Shown: positions 1-8,867, numbered from the stretch's first letter. The stretch is DNA of 37,844 bases from JADCGM01 sp943368345 (GCA_943368345.1 CALRKY020000028.1:1-37844); one strand, 5' to 3'. Made by a program: numbers and translations. The notes: generated from the letters alone by a model not told the origin.

Positions 1-79
1 AACTCCGACCACGCTCCGACGGAAGCAAAGGCCCGATCAGTGCCCATTCATCATCGCTGACCCCAATCCGCTCGCCCAA
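1..79 (-). CDS. IS5-family transposase, 5' end only (partial)
   Basis: Read on the minus strand, the first 26 codons give a peptide containing VSDDEWALIGPLLPSERGR. That is the characteristic N-terminus of IS5-family (IS427-like) DDE transposases, which cut and join the ends of the element. The start is a TTG at 79, with a good ribosome binding site (GGAGG at 85-89) five bases upstream. The rest of the gene lies outside the window, so integrity cannot be judged. The outer end of the element should lie between this start and the VIT gene, somewhere in about 100-135, but I cannot define the terminal inverted repeat without the other end. Assignment to the family is confident; the exact start is moderately so. 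Confidence 0.75.
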   Translation of the reverse strand, partial: MGERIGVSDDEWALIGPLLPSERGRS

Positions 80-89
80 TGCTGCCTCC

Positions 90-135
90 AAAAGACAGCC
101 TTGAATCAATGATCGAGTCTCAGGTCAAGCTTTGT
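90..135. mobile_element. probable outer end of the IS5-family element
   Basis: This short stretch separates the transposase start from the VIT-type gene and should contain the terminal inverted repeat and insertion junction. Only one end of the element is in the window, so the boundary is inferred from position and not from a matched repeat. Confidence 0.35.
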
Positions 136-842
136 CCACGTGGCCTAGGTTGCATCTCCATAGTGAACGTCACCTCGTGTCCCGGATCGGCTGGCTGCGG
201 GCAGCTGTGCTCGGAGCCAATGATGGCATCGTCTCTACGTCCAGCCTAATTATCGGGGTAGCGGCAGCGGCCGCAAAGCCGTCGGACATCCTGGTGGCAG
301 GAGCTGCCGGGTTGGTTGCCGGAGCCATGTCGATGGCAGCGGGAGAATATGTTTCGGTAAGCTCCCAATCGGACACTGAACAGGCCGATCTGGCGCGCGA
401 AAAGGGAGAGCTTGCAGATGATCTAGATGCCGAGATGAATGAGCTCGCGGCCATCTATGTGAAGCGCGGAGTCGATTCGGCCATCGCAGATACGGTGGCA
501 CGGCAGCTGATGGCGAAGGATGCGCTCGCCGCCCACGCCCACGATGAGCTCGGCATATCCGACATAACGACAGCGCGGCCGATACAGGCTGCGATCACGT
601 CTGCGGCCGCCTTTACGGCCGGCGCTGCCCTGCCGCTGGCGATCGTAATCCTTGCGCCCGGCGGCTGGCTTGTGCCCCTCGAAGCGATAGCCTCGCTACT
701 GTTCCTTGCATTGCTGGGCGGCGTCGGCGCGTGGGCGGGCGGAGCCCCGGTTCGGGCCGCAACCCTGCGGGTGACATTCTGGGGCGCGCTGGCGATGGCG
801 CTAACCGCAGGAATCGGCCTGATGGTCGGGACAGCGGTGTAG
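132..842 (+). CDS. VIT1/CCC1-family membrane transporter (iron/manganese type)
   Basis: A 236-residue protein of the VIT1/CCC1 family, whose members move Fe(II) or Mn(II) across membranes. The N-terminal block HLVSRIGWLRAAVLGANDGI and the following VSTSSLI are the family signature. A second conserved helix, AGAMSMAAGEYVSVSSQ, lies near residue 70. An acidic, Glu-rich cytoplasmic segment (about residues 85-145) is typical of the metal-binding loop. Two or three further hydrophobic helices fill residues 150-236. Length matches the family (230-240). The listed start is a TTG at 132; in-frame TTG 150 and GTG 177 are alternatives, and none has a convincing ribosome binding site. An IS end lies immediately upstream, so the native start and promoter may have been displaced. 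Metal specificity is inferred from the family only. Confidence 0.85.
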   Translation: MSTWPRLHLHSERHLVSRIGWLRAAVLGANDGIVSTSSLIIGVAAAAAKPSDILVAGAAGLVAGAMSMAAGEYVSVSSQSDTEQADLAREKGELADDLDAEMNELAAIYVKRGVDSAIADTVARQLMAKDALAAHAHDELGISDITTARPIQAAITSAAAFTAGAALPLAIVILAPGGWLVPLEAIASLLFLALLGGVGAWAGGAPVRAATLRVTFWGALAMALTAGIGLMVGTAV

Positions 843-1616
843 TGCGGCAGCCGGAACGCATCCCGCGCGCGCTCTGGCCATGAAGCGATTGCGTAAGTAA
901 CTGCACTGGCGCTCCTTGGCAGGTGTCGCGGCAGTCCAAATGCACCCTCGATATCGACGTCTAGGTCCACCGCCGCCAAGCGGAAATCTACCACCGTGGG
1001 GACTGGCTGACGCCTACGAAAAGTCGATGTTCCCTAATGTGTACAAGCACTTCCAGGAGTTTCCGCTTTTCTGGTTATGGTGGTGCATTCCGGTCAGGCA
1101 GCAAGCGACTCCATCCCCGCCGTTCAGCGACGATCGATGATATCCTGAAACCCGTCGTTCAAATGATTGGGCTGCTGCCGACGCCGCGCCCCAATTTCGG
1201 TCATGCGGATTGTTTCCAACATTGGCCATAAGCTGCCACTCAACAAATTCCTTGATCAAGTGCGCACCTGACTGGGAGATGCCGGGCGGGGGAGTTCTGC
1301 GAAGAACACGTCCTTGGGAAAATCGCGGCATTTTTCGCATTCGGCGCGGAAGTCTCATGGCACGACCTCGGCGCAATGCGGCCAGTTCTGCGTGGCCAGC
1401 CAACTTCTACCAGCGCCAGCCGCGCGCACAGCTTCACAATGTGCAAGTCAGCGCGCAGCCTGAGGTCGGCATCCAAACCGTTGGACAAGCCGACGTCGAT
1501 GGCGTCGCCGTGGGCCGGAATCTGTGCCCACTAGCACAGCAACTGACAACGCGGCCGAACTGGACCGTTCAACGAGCGCCATCGCACCGGACGGGATTGT
1601 TTCAGGCTTTCGTGCC
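843..1616. other. gene-poor stretch of about 770 bp
   Basis: Open frames exist on both strands (for example minus 1240-1488 and 1014-1403, plus 1210-1827), but none gives a protein I recognise. They are Arg/Pro/Ser-rich, overlap each other and lack ribosome binding sites. No terminator follows the VIT-type gene and none follows the gamma-glutamyltransferase gene that ends at 1617. With an IS end close by, decayed accessory DNA is the likeliest explanation, but this is inference. Confidence 0.5.
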
Positions 1617-3368
1617 TCAATGCGACTGGGCGCGTTCGGCGGGAATCGCGACAGCGCCGGGGCGCCTTGGATCCGCCGCTCCGAGAAAGAGGTCATTTTC
1701 AATCATGATCGACTGCGCGCTGCCCATCGTCTCGTCCGAAGTGATGGTGTGGCCTATCGCTTTCAATATGCGCACTGTGTCAGGATTAAAGTTCGGCTCG
1801 ACCCGCAATTTGTCGCTGGTATCCTGAAAGATACGGGCCTGGTGCGTTGCCTCTTCGATGTTCAGATTGAAATCCACCACATTGACAATCACCTGCAAAA
1901 CCGTGTCGATTATGGTACTGCCCCCGGGCGTCCCAGTCACGAGCCAAGGCTTACTGTTCTTCATGATGATAGTTGGCATCATGGTCGACAGCATCCGCTT
2001 TCCCGGGGCCATGGCATTGGGCGGCGGCGGCAAACCGTCGCGCAGGGCCTTCGCCGCGTCTTCGTGCGAGAAATTGTTCATTTGATTGTTGAGCAACACG
2101 CCTGTTCCAGCGATCATGACGCCAGAGCCGAAGTCCGCCCCCAACGTGTAAGTCGTCGAGGCGACATTACCTTCCGCATCGGCGACTGAATAATGAGTCG
2201 TGGAGGGACTTTCGAATTTGAGGGGATCGCCTGCCCCGAAGCGCTTGGCAGATTGCGCCCTGGTCGGGTCGATCAGTTTTGCGCGTGATTGTGCATAAGC
2301 TTTTGAAATAAAGCCCCGTACAGGCGTCGCAACAAAATCGGTGTCCCCCAAAATACGATACCGGTCGGAATAGCCCAGCTTCATCGCTTCGGCCATGAGG
2401 TGCAGCGATTGGGCGGAGCCAGCGCCATTGGATTTGAGATCAAAGCCCTCAAGGATGTTGAGCATGTTGATCAAGGTCGCCCCGCCAGCGCTAGCCGGGG
2501 GCGACGTCACAACCTCAAGCCCGCGATAGGTGCCGCGCATAGGTTGCCGCTCGACGGCACGGTAGGCGGCAAGATCATCCAATGTGATGAGGCCGCCATT
2601 TGCCCTCATGTCAGCCGCAAAGCGTTCAGCAACGGGGCCTTTATAGAAGCCGTCGGCACCGCGCTCGGCGATCTGGGCTAGCGTCCAGGCAAGCGCTGGC
2701 TGCTTAAGCGTTTCCCCCGCACGGTACAGCGATCCGTCCGGCTTGTAATAAGCCGATTTGGCGGCGGCGCTGCTTGAAAGCCGCTCCTTGCCCCAACCGA
2801 ACACAAAGGCCTCGTCAGGTGTAAGTACAACACCGTCGCGCGCAAGGACAATTGCAGGCGCAACGACATCGGCCCAGGCGAGTTTGCCGAACCGCTTGTG
2901 TGCCATGGCGAGGCCCGCGACCGTGCCCGGCACTGCCGGGGCTAGATAGCCATGTCCGGCGATTTTGGATTCCTTGCCCTGATTGTCGAGATACATCGAC
3001 AGCGTAGCGGCCTTTGGCGCGACCGAACGAAAGTCGAAAAAGACCTGCCCGCCGCTTTTCGCGTCATGCACGAGCATGAAACCATCGCCACCAATATTGC
3101 CTGCGCGCGGCAATGTGACAGCAAGAGCAAAACCGATGGCGACGGCAGCGTCAACGGCGTTCCCGCCACGGCGCAATATGCTCGCTCCGACGCCGGATGC
3201 GATGCCATTCTGCGATACAACCATCCCCCTTTCGCCAACCACCGGCGAATGAATGCTGGGATATTCAAGGAGCTGCTTTTTCTGGGCAAAGACCGGTGCG
3301 ACTGTGACTGAAGCAGCAGCCAACAAAAGAACACAGGATCGCGCCCAGTTTCCGAACAAGGATAGCAT
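1617..3368 (-). CDS. ggt: gamma-glutamyltransferase (GGT), secreted
   Basis: A 583-residue precursor of gamma-glutamyltransferase, an N-terminal nucleophile enzyme that hydrolyses or transfers the gamma-glutamyl group of glutathione and related peptides outside the cytoplasm. Residues 1-29 form a Sec signal peptide ending in PVFA before QKK. The autocleavage site is S389/T390 in the motif STTHYSVAD, almost the same position as Thr391 of the E. coli enzyme. LNNQMNNFS, GTPGGSTIIDT and MGSAQSIM are further conserved blocks of the small subunit. The ATG at 3368 is chosen because the signal peptide begins there. A GGGGGG stretch precedes it, and it overlaps the stop codon of the upstream dehydrogenase gene by 3 bp, so translation is probably coupled. 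A longer in-frame reading to 3521 would only add residues antisense to nothing known. Confidence 0.93.
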   Translation of the reverse strand: MLSLFGNWARSCVLLLAAASVTVAPVFAQKKQLLEYPSIHSPVVGERGMVVSQNGIASGVGASILRRGGNAVDAAVAIGFALAVTLPRAGNIGGDGFMLVHDAKSGGQVFFDFRSVAPKAATLSMYLDNQGKESKIAGHGYLAPAVPGTVAGLAMAHKRFGKLAWADVVAPAIVLARDGVVLTPDEAFVFGWGKERLSSSAAAKSAYYKPDGSLYRAGETLKQPALAWTLAQIAERGADGFYKGPVAERFAADMRANGGLITLDDLAAYRAVERQPMRGTYRGLEVVTSPPASAGGATLINMLNILEGFDLKSNGAGSAQSLHLMAEAMKLGYSDRYRILGDTDFVATPVRGFISKAYAQSRAKLIDPTRAQSAKRFGAGDPLKFESPSTTHYSVADAEGNVASTTYTLGADFGSGVMIAGTGVLLNNQMNNFSHEDAAKALRDGLPPPPNAMAPGKRMLSTMMPTIIMKNSKPWLVTGTPGGSTIIDTVLQVIVNVVDFNLNIEEATHQARIFQDTSDKLRVEPNFNPDTVRILKAIGHTITSDETMGSAQSIMIENDLFLGAADPRRPGAVAIPAERAQSH

Positions 3369-4612
3369 CAATTCCCCCCCATCAGTTGAGCCAGGCGTTC
3401 GGCGGAGCCCATCGCATAGGTCCAACCCGACATGCCATGACCGACGTTGACTGTTACACGAGGCCCAACCCGGCGCATAATTGGGAGCGAGTTTGCTGTC
3501 ATTGGGCGAATACCTGCCCAACTGGAATGCGCGGCCGTATAGTCCACGGCATGCGGAAGCGCATCCATGGCCGTAGCCTTCAATGTCGCAAGCCGCTTTG
3601 CATCGACCGTGGTGTCGCGTACGCCCAGTTCGGCCAGCCCCGCCACACGAACCTTGCCATCAAGCGGACAAAAGACGATCTTTCGCGACACATCGGTGAT
3701 GCTCATTGTCGGCGCGACCTGTCCCGGTGGCGCGGTGAAAGAATATCCCTTCATTGGCAGCAGGGCAGCCCCCAGCCCAAGCCTTTTCAGAAATCCCTGA
3801 GCGTCGATACCGGTACAAATAACGAGTTGATCGGCTTCGATACGTTCGCCTGCGCCGGTCACCACGCATGCGGCATTTGGATCATCTCCCCAATTCTCAA
3901 TGGATGTGCATAGGCGAATCTTGACGCCAAGTTCCTGCCTTATGAGCGCCAACAGACTTGTGCAAAATCTATGCGGGTCGCCCAACTCGTCCTGTGGGGA
4001 ATATATTGCACCTGCAAACCCATCCGACCGCACAGCGAGAGTGGGCTCCAGCCGAATGGCATCTGCCGGCGTCAGAATTTCCTGAACAGCCCCCTGCCGC
4101 TTCTTCAGCACAACCATTTCTCTGGCTGACGCAAAGGCTGCCGCGTTTTGATAGACCAGCATTTTTCCCGCCACTTTGTGCCCGAACTCAATCAGGTGGC
4201 GTTCCAACAAGGCATGCATGGCAAGGCGGGATTCCAGACCCAGCGCAAGCCCGGCCAATGTCGCCGTTTCAAATCTGGCCTTGGTCGCGTTACGCAGAAA
4301 ATGCAGAAGCCAAGATATCTGTCCGGGATCAAGGCTCGGCTTCAGGCGAAAAGCGGGATCCAGACCGAGAGCAAGCGCGGGCATGTGGCGCAACAGGGCC
4401 GGGCTTGCCAAGGCTTCGGTGTAAACATAGCTGAGCTGCGCTCCGTTGGCGAACGACGCGCCGCATCCCGCTGCATTTGCCCGATCGACTATCGTGACCG
4501 CGACACCGCGGCGTGCCAACGCATAGGCCGTCGCAACGCCGACTACCCCTGCTCCGATGACCAGCGCCGATTGGGGTAGCCTGGTCGATTCCAAGTCGCT
4601 GATCGGTTCCAT
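3368..4612 (-). CDS. D-amino-acid dehydrogenase, DadA-type FAD oxidoreductase
   Basis: A 414-residue FAD-dependent oxidoreductase of the DAO/DadA family, which oxidises D-amino acids to 2-oxo acids and ammonia and passes electrons to the membrane quinone pool. The dinucleotide-binding motif GAGVVG is at residues 20-25, followed by the acidic end of beta-2 (IVDR). The family block GASFANGAQLSY follows. The C-terminal FAD contact is in SWAGIRPMTANSLPIMRRVG and GHGMSGWTYAMGSAERLAQL. The length is normal for DadA. It sits between a LysR gene (77 bp upstream) and ggt (3-bp overlap downstream). An imperfect 18-bp palindrome lies directly before the start codon and replaces an obvious ribosome binding site. 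The true substrate could be D-Glu or another D-amino acid; the sequence does not decide. Confidence 0.88.
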   Translation of the reverse strand: MEPISDLESTRLPQSALVIGAGVVGVATAYALARRGVAVTIVDRANAAGCGASFANGAQLSYVYTEALASPALLRHMPALALGLDPAFRLKPSLDPGQISWLLHFLRNATKARFETATLAGLALGLESRLAMHALLERHLIEFGHKVAGKMLVYQNAAAFASAREMVVLKKRQGAVQEILTPADAIRLEPTLAVRSDGFAGAIYSPQDELGDPHRFCTSLLALIRQELGVKIRLCTSIENWGDDPNAACVVTGAGERIEADQLVICTGIDAQGFLKRLGLGAALLPMKGYSFTAPPGQVAPTMSITDVSRKIVFCPLDGKVRVAGLAELGVRDTTVDAKRLATLKATAMDALPHAVDYTAAHSSWAGIRPMTANSLPIMRRVGPRVTVNVGHGMSGWTYAMGSAERLAQLMGGN

Positions 4613-4614
4613 TC

Positions 4615-4632
4615 GGTTACGCTAACGAAACC
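4615..4632. promoter_or_regulatory. imperfect palindrome before the DadA-type gene, possible operator
   Basis: On the minus strand this reads GGTTTCGTTAGCGTAACC, an 18-bp dyad matching its reverse complement at 14 positions. It ends 3 bp before the start codon of the dehydrogenase gene and lies just downstream of the LysR gene. A role as the LysR protein's binding site is inference. Confidence 0.35.
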
Positions 4633-4689
4633 CGATATGGGAGCAAGCATCGTGATCGAACAAATATAGGGATGACCCATACCTTGAGG

Positions 4690-5595
4690 TTAAGGGTTCT
4701 GGCGAAGCGAACCGTGACTGCGCAGCGCTTCCTCAAAAGTCGAAACAAACCGTTGTCCCAGTTTGGAGAGGGGCCGATCTTCAAGCCATGCCGCGTGAAC
4801 GCCGAATCTCAAATCGGGTGACAGTGAAAACAACTCAAGGCCGTAGTGAGCCGCAGAATGAGCGGTAAATTCATCCACGATGGCCACGCCGGACCCATGG
4901 TGGACCAGAGCGGCCGCGATATAATAGGTACTGACAGATACGATTTCGCGCACCTCCACCGCGGCATCTCGCAGCGCTGAGACGACGATGTCCCCGATCG
5001 GACCGCTGCTACTAACACTGACCATCTCCTTGCCTTTCAATGCGGACATCGGAAGGCCCTGCGGGCTCGACGGAAAAAGGCCAGGTTTTGCGATAAGTAG
5101 CAGACGAGCGCTGGCTAGCATCCTAAGTTTGAGACGTGGTTGATCCGGAGGATCGTAGCCAATCACAATATCGCATTCGCGTTCGAACAGAGAACGAAGC
5201 ACATCATTGTGGTGCAATGTCTTGATGTCGAAAGTGACGCTGGGATGGTCTGCCCGGAACGCAGCAATCGCGGTAGGCGTAACCTCAAATCCTAGCGAAG
5301 GAACCACCCCGATCCGCAGATGCCCGGCACCAGACATGCGCAAATTGGTCGCTGATATCTGCAGAGAGGAAATGCGGTCGAAGACCTCATCCACGTCACG
5401 AAACAGGGCATGCGCTTCATCCGTTGGAAAAAGCCGCCCGCGGACCAACTCAAACAAACTTATCCCGAGTTGGGTTTCAGCGTGGCGCAGGACCTTGCTG
5501 ACGGCGGGCTGCGACACATGCAGCGCGCGGGCGGCAGCACTGATAGAGCCGTTTGCGTAAACCGCGTGAAAAACCTCGATTTGCCGCAATCTCAT
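4690..5595 (-). CDS. LysR-family transcriptional regulator
   Basis: A 301-residue LysR-type regulator. The N-terminal winged helix-turn-helix (residues 1-60) reads MRLRQIEVFHAVYANGSISA, then the classical AARALHVSQPAVSKVLRHAE and LGISLFELVRGRLFPTDEA. From about residue 90 a periplasmic-binding-protein-like effector domain follows (HLRIGVVPSLGF near the start). It is transcribed in the same direction as the TonB-dependent receptor upstream (68-bp gap) and the dehydrogenase downstream (77 bp), not divergently as is common for LysR genes. By context it probably controls this transport and peptide-breakdown cluster. No strong ribosome binding site is visible before the ATG. Confidence 0.92.
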   Translation of the reverse strand: MRLRQIEVFHAVYANGSISAAARALHVSQPAVSKVLRHAETQLGISLFELVRGRLFPTDEAHALFRDVDEVFDRISSLQISATNLRMSGAGHLRIGVVPSLGFEVTPTAIAAFRADHPSVTFDIKTLHHNDVLRSLFERECDIVIGYDPPDQPRLKLRMLASARLLLIAKPGLFPSSPQGLPMSALKGKEMVSVSSSGPIGDIVVSALRDAAVEVREIVSVSTYYIAAALVHHGSGVAIVDEFTAHSAAHYGLELFSLSPDLRFGVHAAWLEDRPLSKLGQRFVSTFEEALRSHGSLRQNP

Positions 5596-5663
5596 ACGCG
5601 CAAGCTAGCGGCGTATCGGCCGTGCCGCCACCAGCAATGCGGCATCCACGAGCAGGCGCAGAA

Positions 5664-8663
5664 TCAAAACTCCTTCGACAGCTCAAAATAGACGAACCGG
5701 CCGACAGCACTGTGCAGCGATCCCAGGAAGCCAAAATTGCTCGAATAGAGCGGCGGCTGCTTGTCGAACAGATTTCGCGCGCCGACGCGGAAACGGGTGC
5801 CGTCTAGGATCCCGTCTCCCTTGTCCGCCCGGTATTGCACATAAGTGTTCACCGTGGTGACGCTTGGCAATTTGTAGAACTCGCCATTGACTTGCGCCGT
5901 GCCGGTATCAAATACCGAGCCGACATAGTTGACGAGCACGCCTGCGCTGAACGGGCCCGACTTCCAGGTCACATTGCCGCTTAGGCGCCATTCCGGGTTA
6001 CCGTTGACCTGGATCTGGCTTCCGGCTTGGGTGATCGTCACACCCGTGCCCAGCGTGCCAGCCGTATTGGCGGCAATCAGCTTAGCCTGCAAATCGGACG
6101 CTTCCTGCTCGTATTTTAGCAGCTTGGACGCAGAAATATCGATGTTGAAGCTGCCCAGCGGGGTATTGCGCAGGTTGAGATCGAGCGCGAAATCGAGCCC
6201 TTCGAGTTTGCGCAGTCCCAGGTTGAAATAATTGTCCTGCACGCTGTCAATCGTCCCGATAACCTGGGTGCCGACCGGTGCCAGGCGGACCACATTCGGA
6301 TTGGTACGACCGGCCAGCCGCTCGAGCAGGTCGAACAGGATCTGGTTCTGCGCGCCCTCGATGCCGATCACACCCTTTGACCGCAGCGACCAATAATCCG
6401 CCGTGAACGTCAGGTTACCGAAGGGTTGCAGGATCGCGCCGGCCGAAAATGTCTCTCCGCTTTCCGGCTTGAGGCGCTGGTTCCCGGAGCGCACTTCAAG
6501 AGTGCTCACGCCAGTGCAGGCCGTTGCCGGGTTCAGCCGACAGGCGGCAAAATCGGTGCGGGTATTGGCGACCTGAGTACCAGCGCTGTAAAACTGGGCT
6601 AGATTTGGCGCGCGGAAATTCTGCGACCAGGACGAACGCAGCTTGATGCCATCGATCAGCGTCCAGGCCCCGGCAACCTTGGATTTGAAAACGTTGCCGA
6701 AATCGGAATAGTGCTCATCGCGCGCCGCAATCTGCAGGTCGAGTGACTGGATCAGCGGCACGTTCATCTCATCAGAGATCAGCGGAACCGCCAGTTCGGC
6801 GTGAGCAGACACCACGGTGCGATCGGCATTCACGTCAGGCGCGGGGCTCGCACCCATGATGTCGGTGCCATAGCGGATGCCGGAAACGCTGTCGGTATAG
6901 CTTATCGTCCCATCGAGCCGGGCATCACGGTCATCGGAATAGGTTTCACGCCGGACTTCCACGCCGCTTGCAAAGCCGACATCGCCGCCGGGGAGCTTGA
7001 ATATCTCCGGGTTGGAAATTCGGAAATCCAGGGTGCCGAGCGAGGTCTCGCTGATGCGGTGCACGTCAACCAGAAAAGACTGGATGGTCGCCGCATTGCT
7101 GGGCGTGCCATCACCGAGCGAGAAATTGACCTGGTTGCCACCATTGAACGGATTGTAGGCATCCGGCGTCGACCGCCCGAGCGCTGCCTGGAATAAGGTG
7201 TTGCTAATAGCGTTTCTGGTGTGGTCGTCGGTGCGCGCCCACGAATAGGTGGCCGCGGAATCCCATTTGAAATTTCCCCATTGCCCGCGCACGCCGAGAA
7301 GCGTGCGGATGCTGTCGTCGGTCACCTCAAAGGTCCGGGGTCCGGCATCGACCGGACGGTAGGTCGTGATGCGCAGCGCCAGCCCGGTCGTCGGGACATT
7401 CACCAGTCCGGCGAGGCGGTTGGGATTGGCGACCCCGCCGATCGTCGTGGCGCCAAACGGATTGTAGAAATTGCTGGCGGGAATGCTGATCACCGCACTT
7501 GAAATTGGCGCTGATTGTTCGCGCTGTCCTTCAAGCTCGGCATGATAATATCCGGCCTCGCCAAATAGTTCGACCGCGCCGATGTCCTGACGGAACGTGC
7601 TGAAGAGGTTGATGCGATCAAGCCCACCGCGGATGGTGCGGTCCGGGTTCTCATCGTAGCGCAGGACGCGATCGGCTGCGCCCGTGATAGTGCCGCTTCG
7701 CAGGCACAGGTTCCCGTTGATCACGGTGCTGGAACAACCAGCCGCTGTGTTGCTCGTGGGCTCGATGTGAAAAACGCCGGTGGCAGTAAGCGTCGCCGTG
7801 CCCTGCCGGACCGCCGTGACCGGGATTGTGGTGAAGCTGCCCCACGGCGACGACGTCGACCGGTTGTCAAACGACGTGTCATTTTCCCAGGGTGTCCCGA
7901 CCAGCGCGGGCATGTGGTTCTCGCTCGCGGAAAATGCGCGTTCGCTGGCGAACAGCGGGGTACGGTGGGTATAGCTGCCGAACAGCGTGATATGCCCACC
8001 TGAACGGGTCCGGATACCCCCCTTTACCGCGCCGGTGGTTTCACTGGTGCCGTCGGCAAAGCCGTGACGAGCATCGACGCGAAATCCCTGATACTTGTCA
8101 TCGGTAACCACGTTGACGACGCCCGCGACCGCGTCCGCGCCGTAGATGGCCGCCGCCCCGTCGCGCAGGACTTCGATCCTGCGCGTTGCCCCGACAGGTA
8201 GCGAATTGGTATTGGCCGTCTGCACCGGAACAAAATTTTCAGTCTGCGTGCCCGGAGTCAGGATCATGCGCCGCCCGTTGATCAGGACCAGCGTGTTGCC
8301 AGTGCCGACGCTGCGGAGGTTGATCGACGCATTGTCGCCGCGTGCGTCGTTAAGGTTGCCCGTGGTGCGGGCCTCTTGAAACTGGACGTCGCCAGCCTGG
8401 GGAATCGATCGGAACAGATCATCACCCGATACGCTGCCTGTTGCCGCAATTCGCTCTTCGGAAAGCACAGAGACCGGAAGCGTTTCCGCTATTTTCGAAC
8501 CTTCGATACGACTGCCGGTGACGACAATCTCTTCCGCGGCTGGCTGTTCTGGGAGAGGCGTATCCGCCTTTGGGGTCGCGGCTGGTGTTTGGGCCAATGC
8601 CGAGCCTGTTATCAGCATGGAACAGCCGATCAACAACCCAGCACGCGAAGATAGTTTTGGCAT
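5664..8663 (-). CDS. TonB-dependent outer-membrane receptor
   Basis: A 999-residue outer-membrane active transporter powered by TonB. Residues 1-25 are a signal peptide ending in SALA before QTP. A TonB-box-like EEIVVTGSRI follows near residue 45. The plug domain contains LVLINGRRM and the block RRIEVLRDGAAAIYGADAVAGVVNVVT. The long barrel ends in YFELSKEF with the C-terminal Phe needed for barrel assembly. The size and plug resemble the large receptors of sphingomonads and xanthomonads that import plant compounds, peptides or siderophores. The ATG at 8663 is preferred to one ten codons upstream because a GGGAGGGGGG ribosome binding site precedes it by six bases and the signal peptide begins there. 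The LysR, dehydrogenase and ggt genes downstream suggest a peptide or amino-acid-type ligand (inference). Confidence 0.95.
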   Translation of the reverse strand: MPKLSSRAGLLIGCSMLITGSALAQTPAATPKADTPLPEQPAAEEIVVTGSRIEGSKIAETLPVSVLSEERIAATGSVSGDDLFRSIPQAGDVQFQEARTTGNLNDARGDNASINLRSVGTGNTLVLINGRRMILTPGTQTENFVPVQTANTNSLPVGATRRIEVLRDGAAAIYGADAVAGVVNVVTDDKYQGFRVDARHGFADGTSETTGAVKGGIRTRSGGHITLFGSYTHRTPLFASERAFSASENHMPALVGTPWENDTSFDNRSTSSPWGSFTTIPVTAVRQGTATLTATGVFHIEPTSNTAAGCSSTVINGNLCLRSGTITGAADRVLRYDENPDRTIRGGLDRINLFSTFRQDIGAVELFGEAGYYHAELEGQREQSAPISSAVISIPASNFYNPFGATTIGGVANPNRLAGLVNVPTTGLALRITTYRPVDAGPRTFEVTDDSIRTLLGVRGQWGNFKWDSAATYSWARTDDHTRNAISNTLFQAALGRSTPDAYNPFNGGNQVNFSLGDGTPSNAATIQSFLVDVHRISETSLGTLDFRISNPEIFKLPGGDVGFASGVEVRRETYSDDRDARLDGTISYTDSVSGIRYGTDIMGASPAPDVNADRTVVSAHAELAVPLISDEMNVPLIQSLDLQIAARDEHYSDFGNVFKSKVAGAWTLIDGIKLRSSWSQNFRAPNLAQFYSAGTQVANTRTDFAACRLNPATACTGVSTLEVRSGNQRLKPESGETFSAGAILQPFGNLTFTADYWSLRSKGVIGIEGAQNQILFDLLERLAGRTNPNVVRLAPVGTQVIGTIDSVQDNYFNLGLRKLEGLDFALDLNLRNTPLGSFNIDISASKLLKYEQEASDLQAKLIAANTAGTLGTGVTITQAGSQIQVNGNPEWRLSGNVTWKSGPFSAGVLVNYVGSVFDTGTAQVNGEFYKLPSVTTVNTYVQYRADKGDGILDGTRFRVGARNLFDKQPPLYSSNFGFLGSLHSAVGRFVYFELSKEF

Positions 8664-8753
8664 ATAGAGCCCCCCTCCCAGACCCACCTTCAAAATGATC
8701 GGTCCATCTCATCGCGCTTTTACATCCGACACCCTGTTAGGCAAGGCACGTTC

Positions 8754-8769
8754 GTTACAAATATGTTAC
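8754..8769. promoter_or_regulatory. direct repeat GTTAC-N6-GTTAC upstream of the receptor gene
   Basis: Two identical GTTAC pentamers start 11 bp apart, so they would lie on the same face of the helix, roughly 90-105 bp upstream of the receptor start codon. Such an arrangement fits an activator or repressor site. Which regulator would bind is unknown; the LysR protein encoded just downstream is one candidate. Confidence 0.3.
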
Positions 8770-8867
8770 GATTCCATTCCTTATGGTTATGGATTGCGAA
8801 TTTATAACGGTTTTGTGCCGATCACCTTGAAGGGGCCCCAGGAAACTGGACGGGGTGGGGTACAGAT

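Noticed and set aside
1210..1827. 205-codon plus-strand frame
   Set aside because: Its second half is antisense to the ggt gene and the first half has no family similarity or ribosome binding site.
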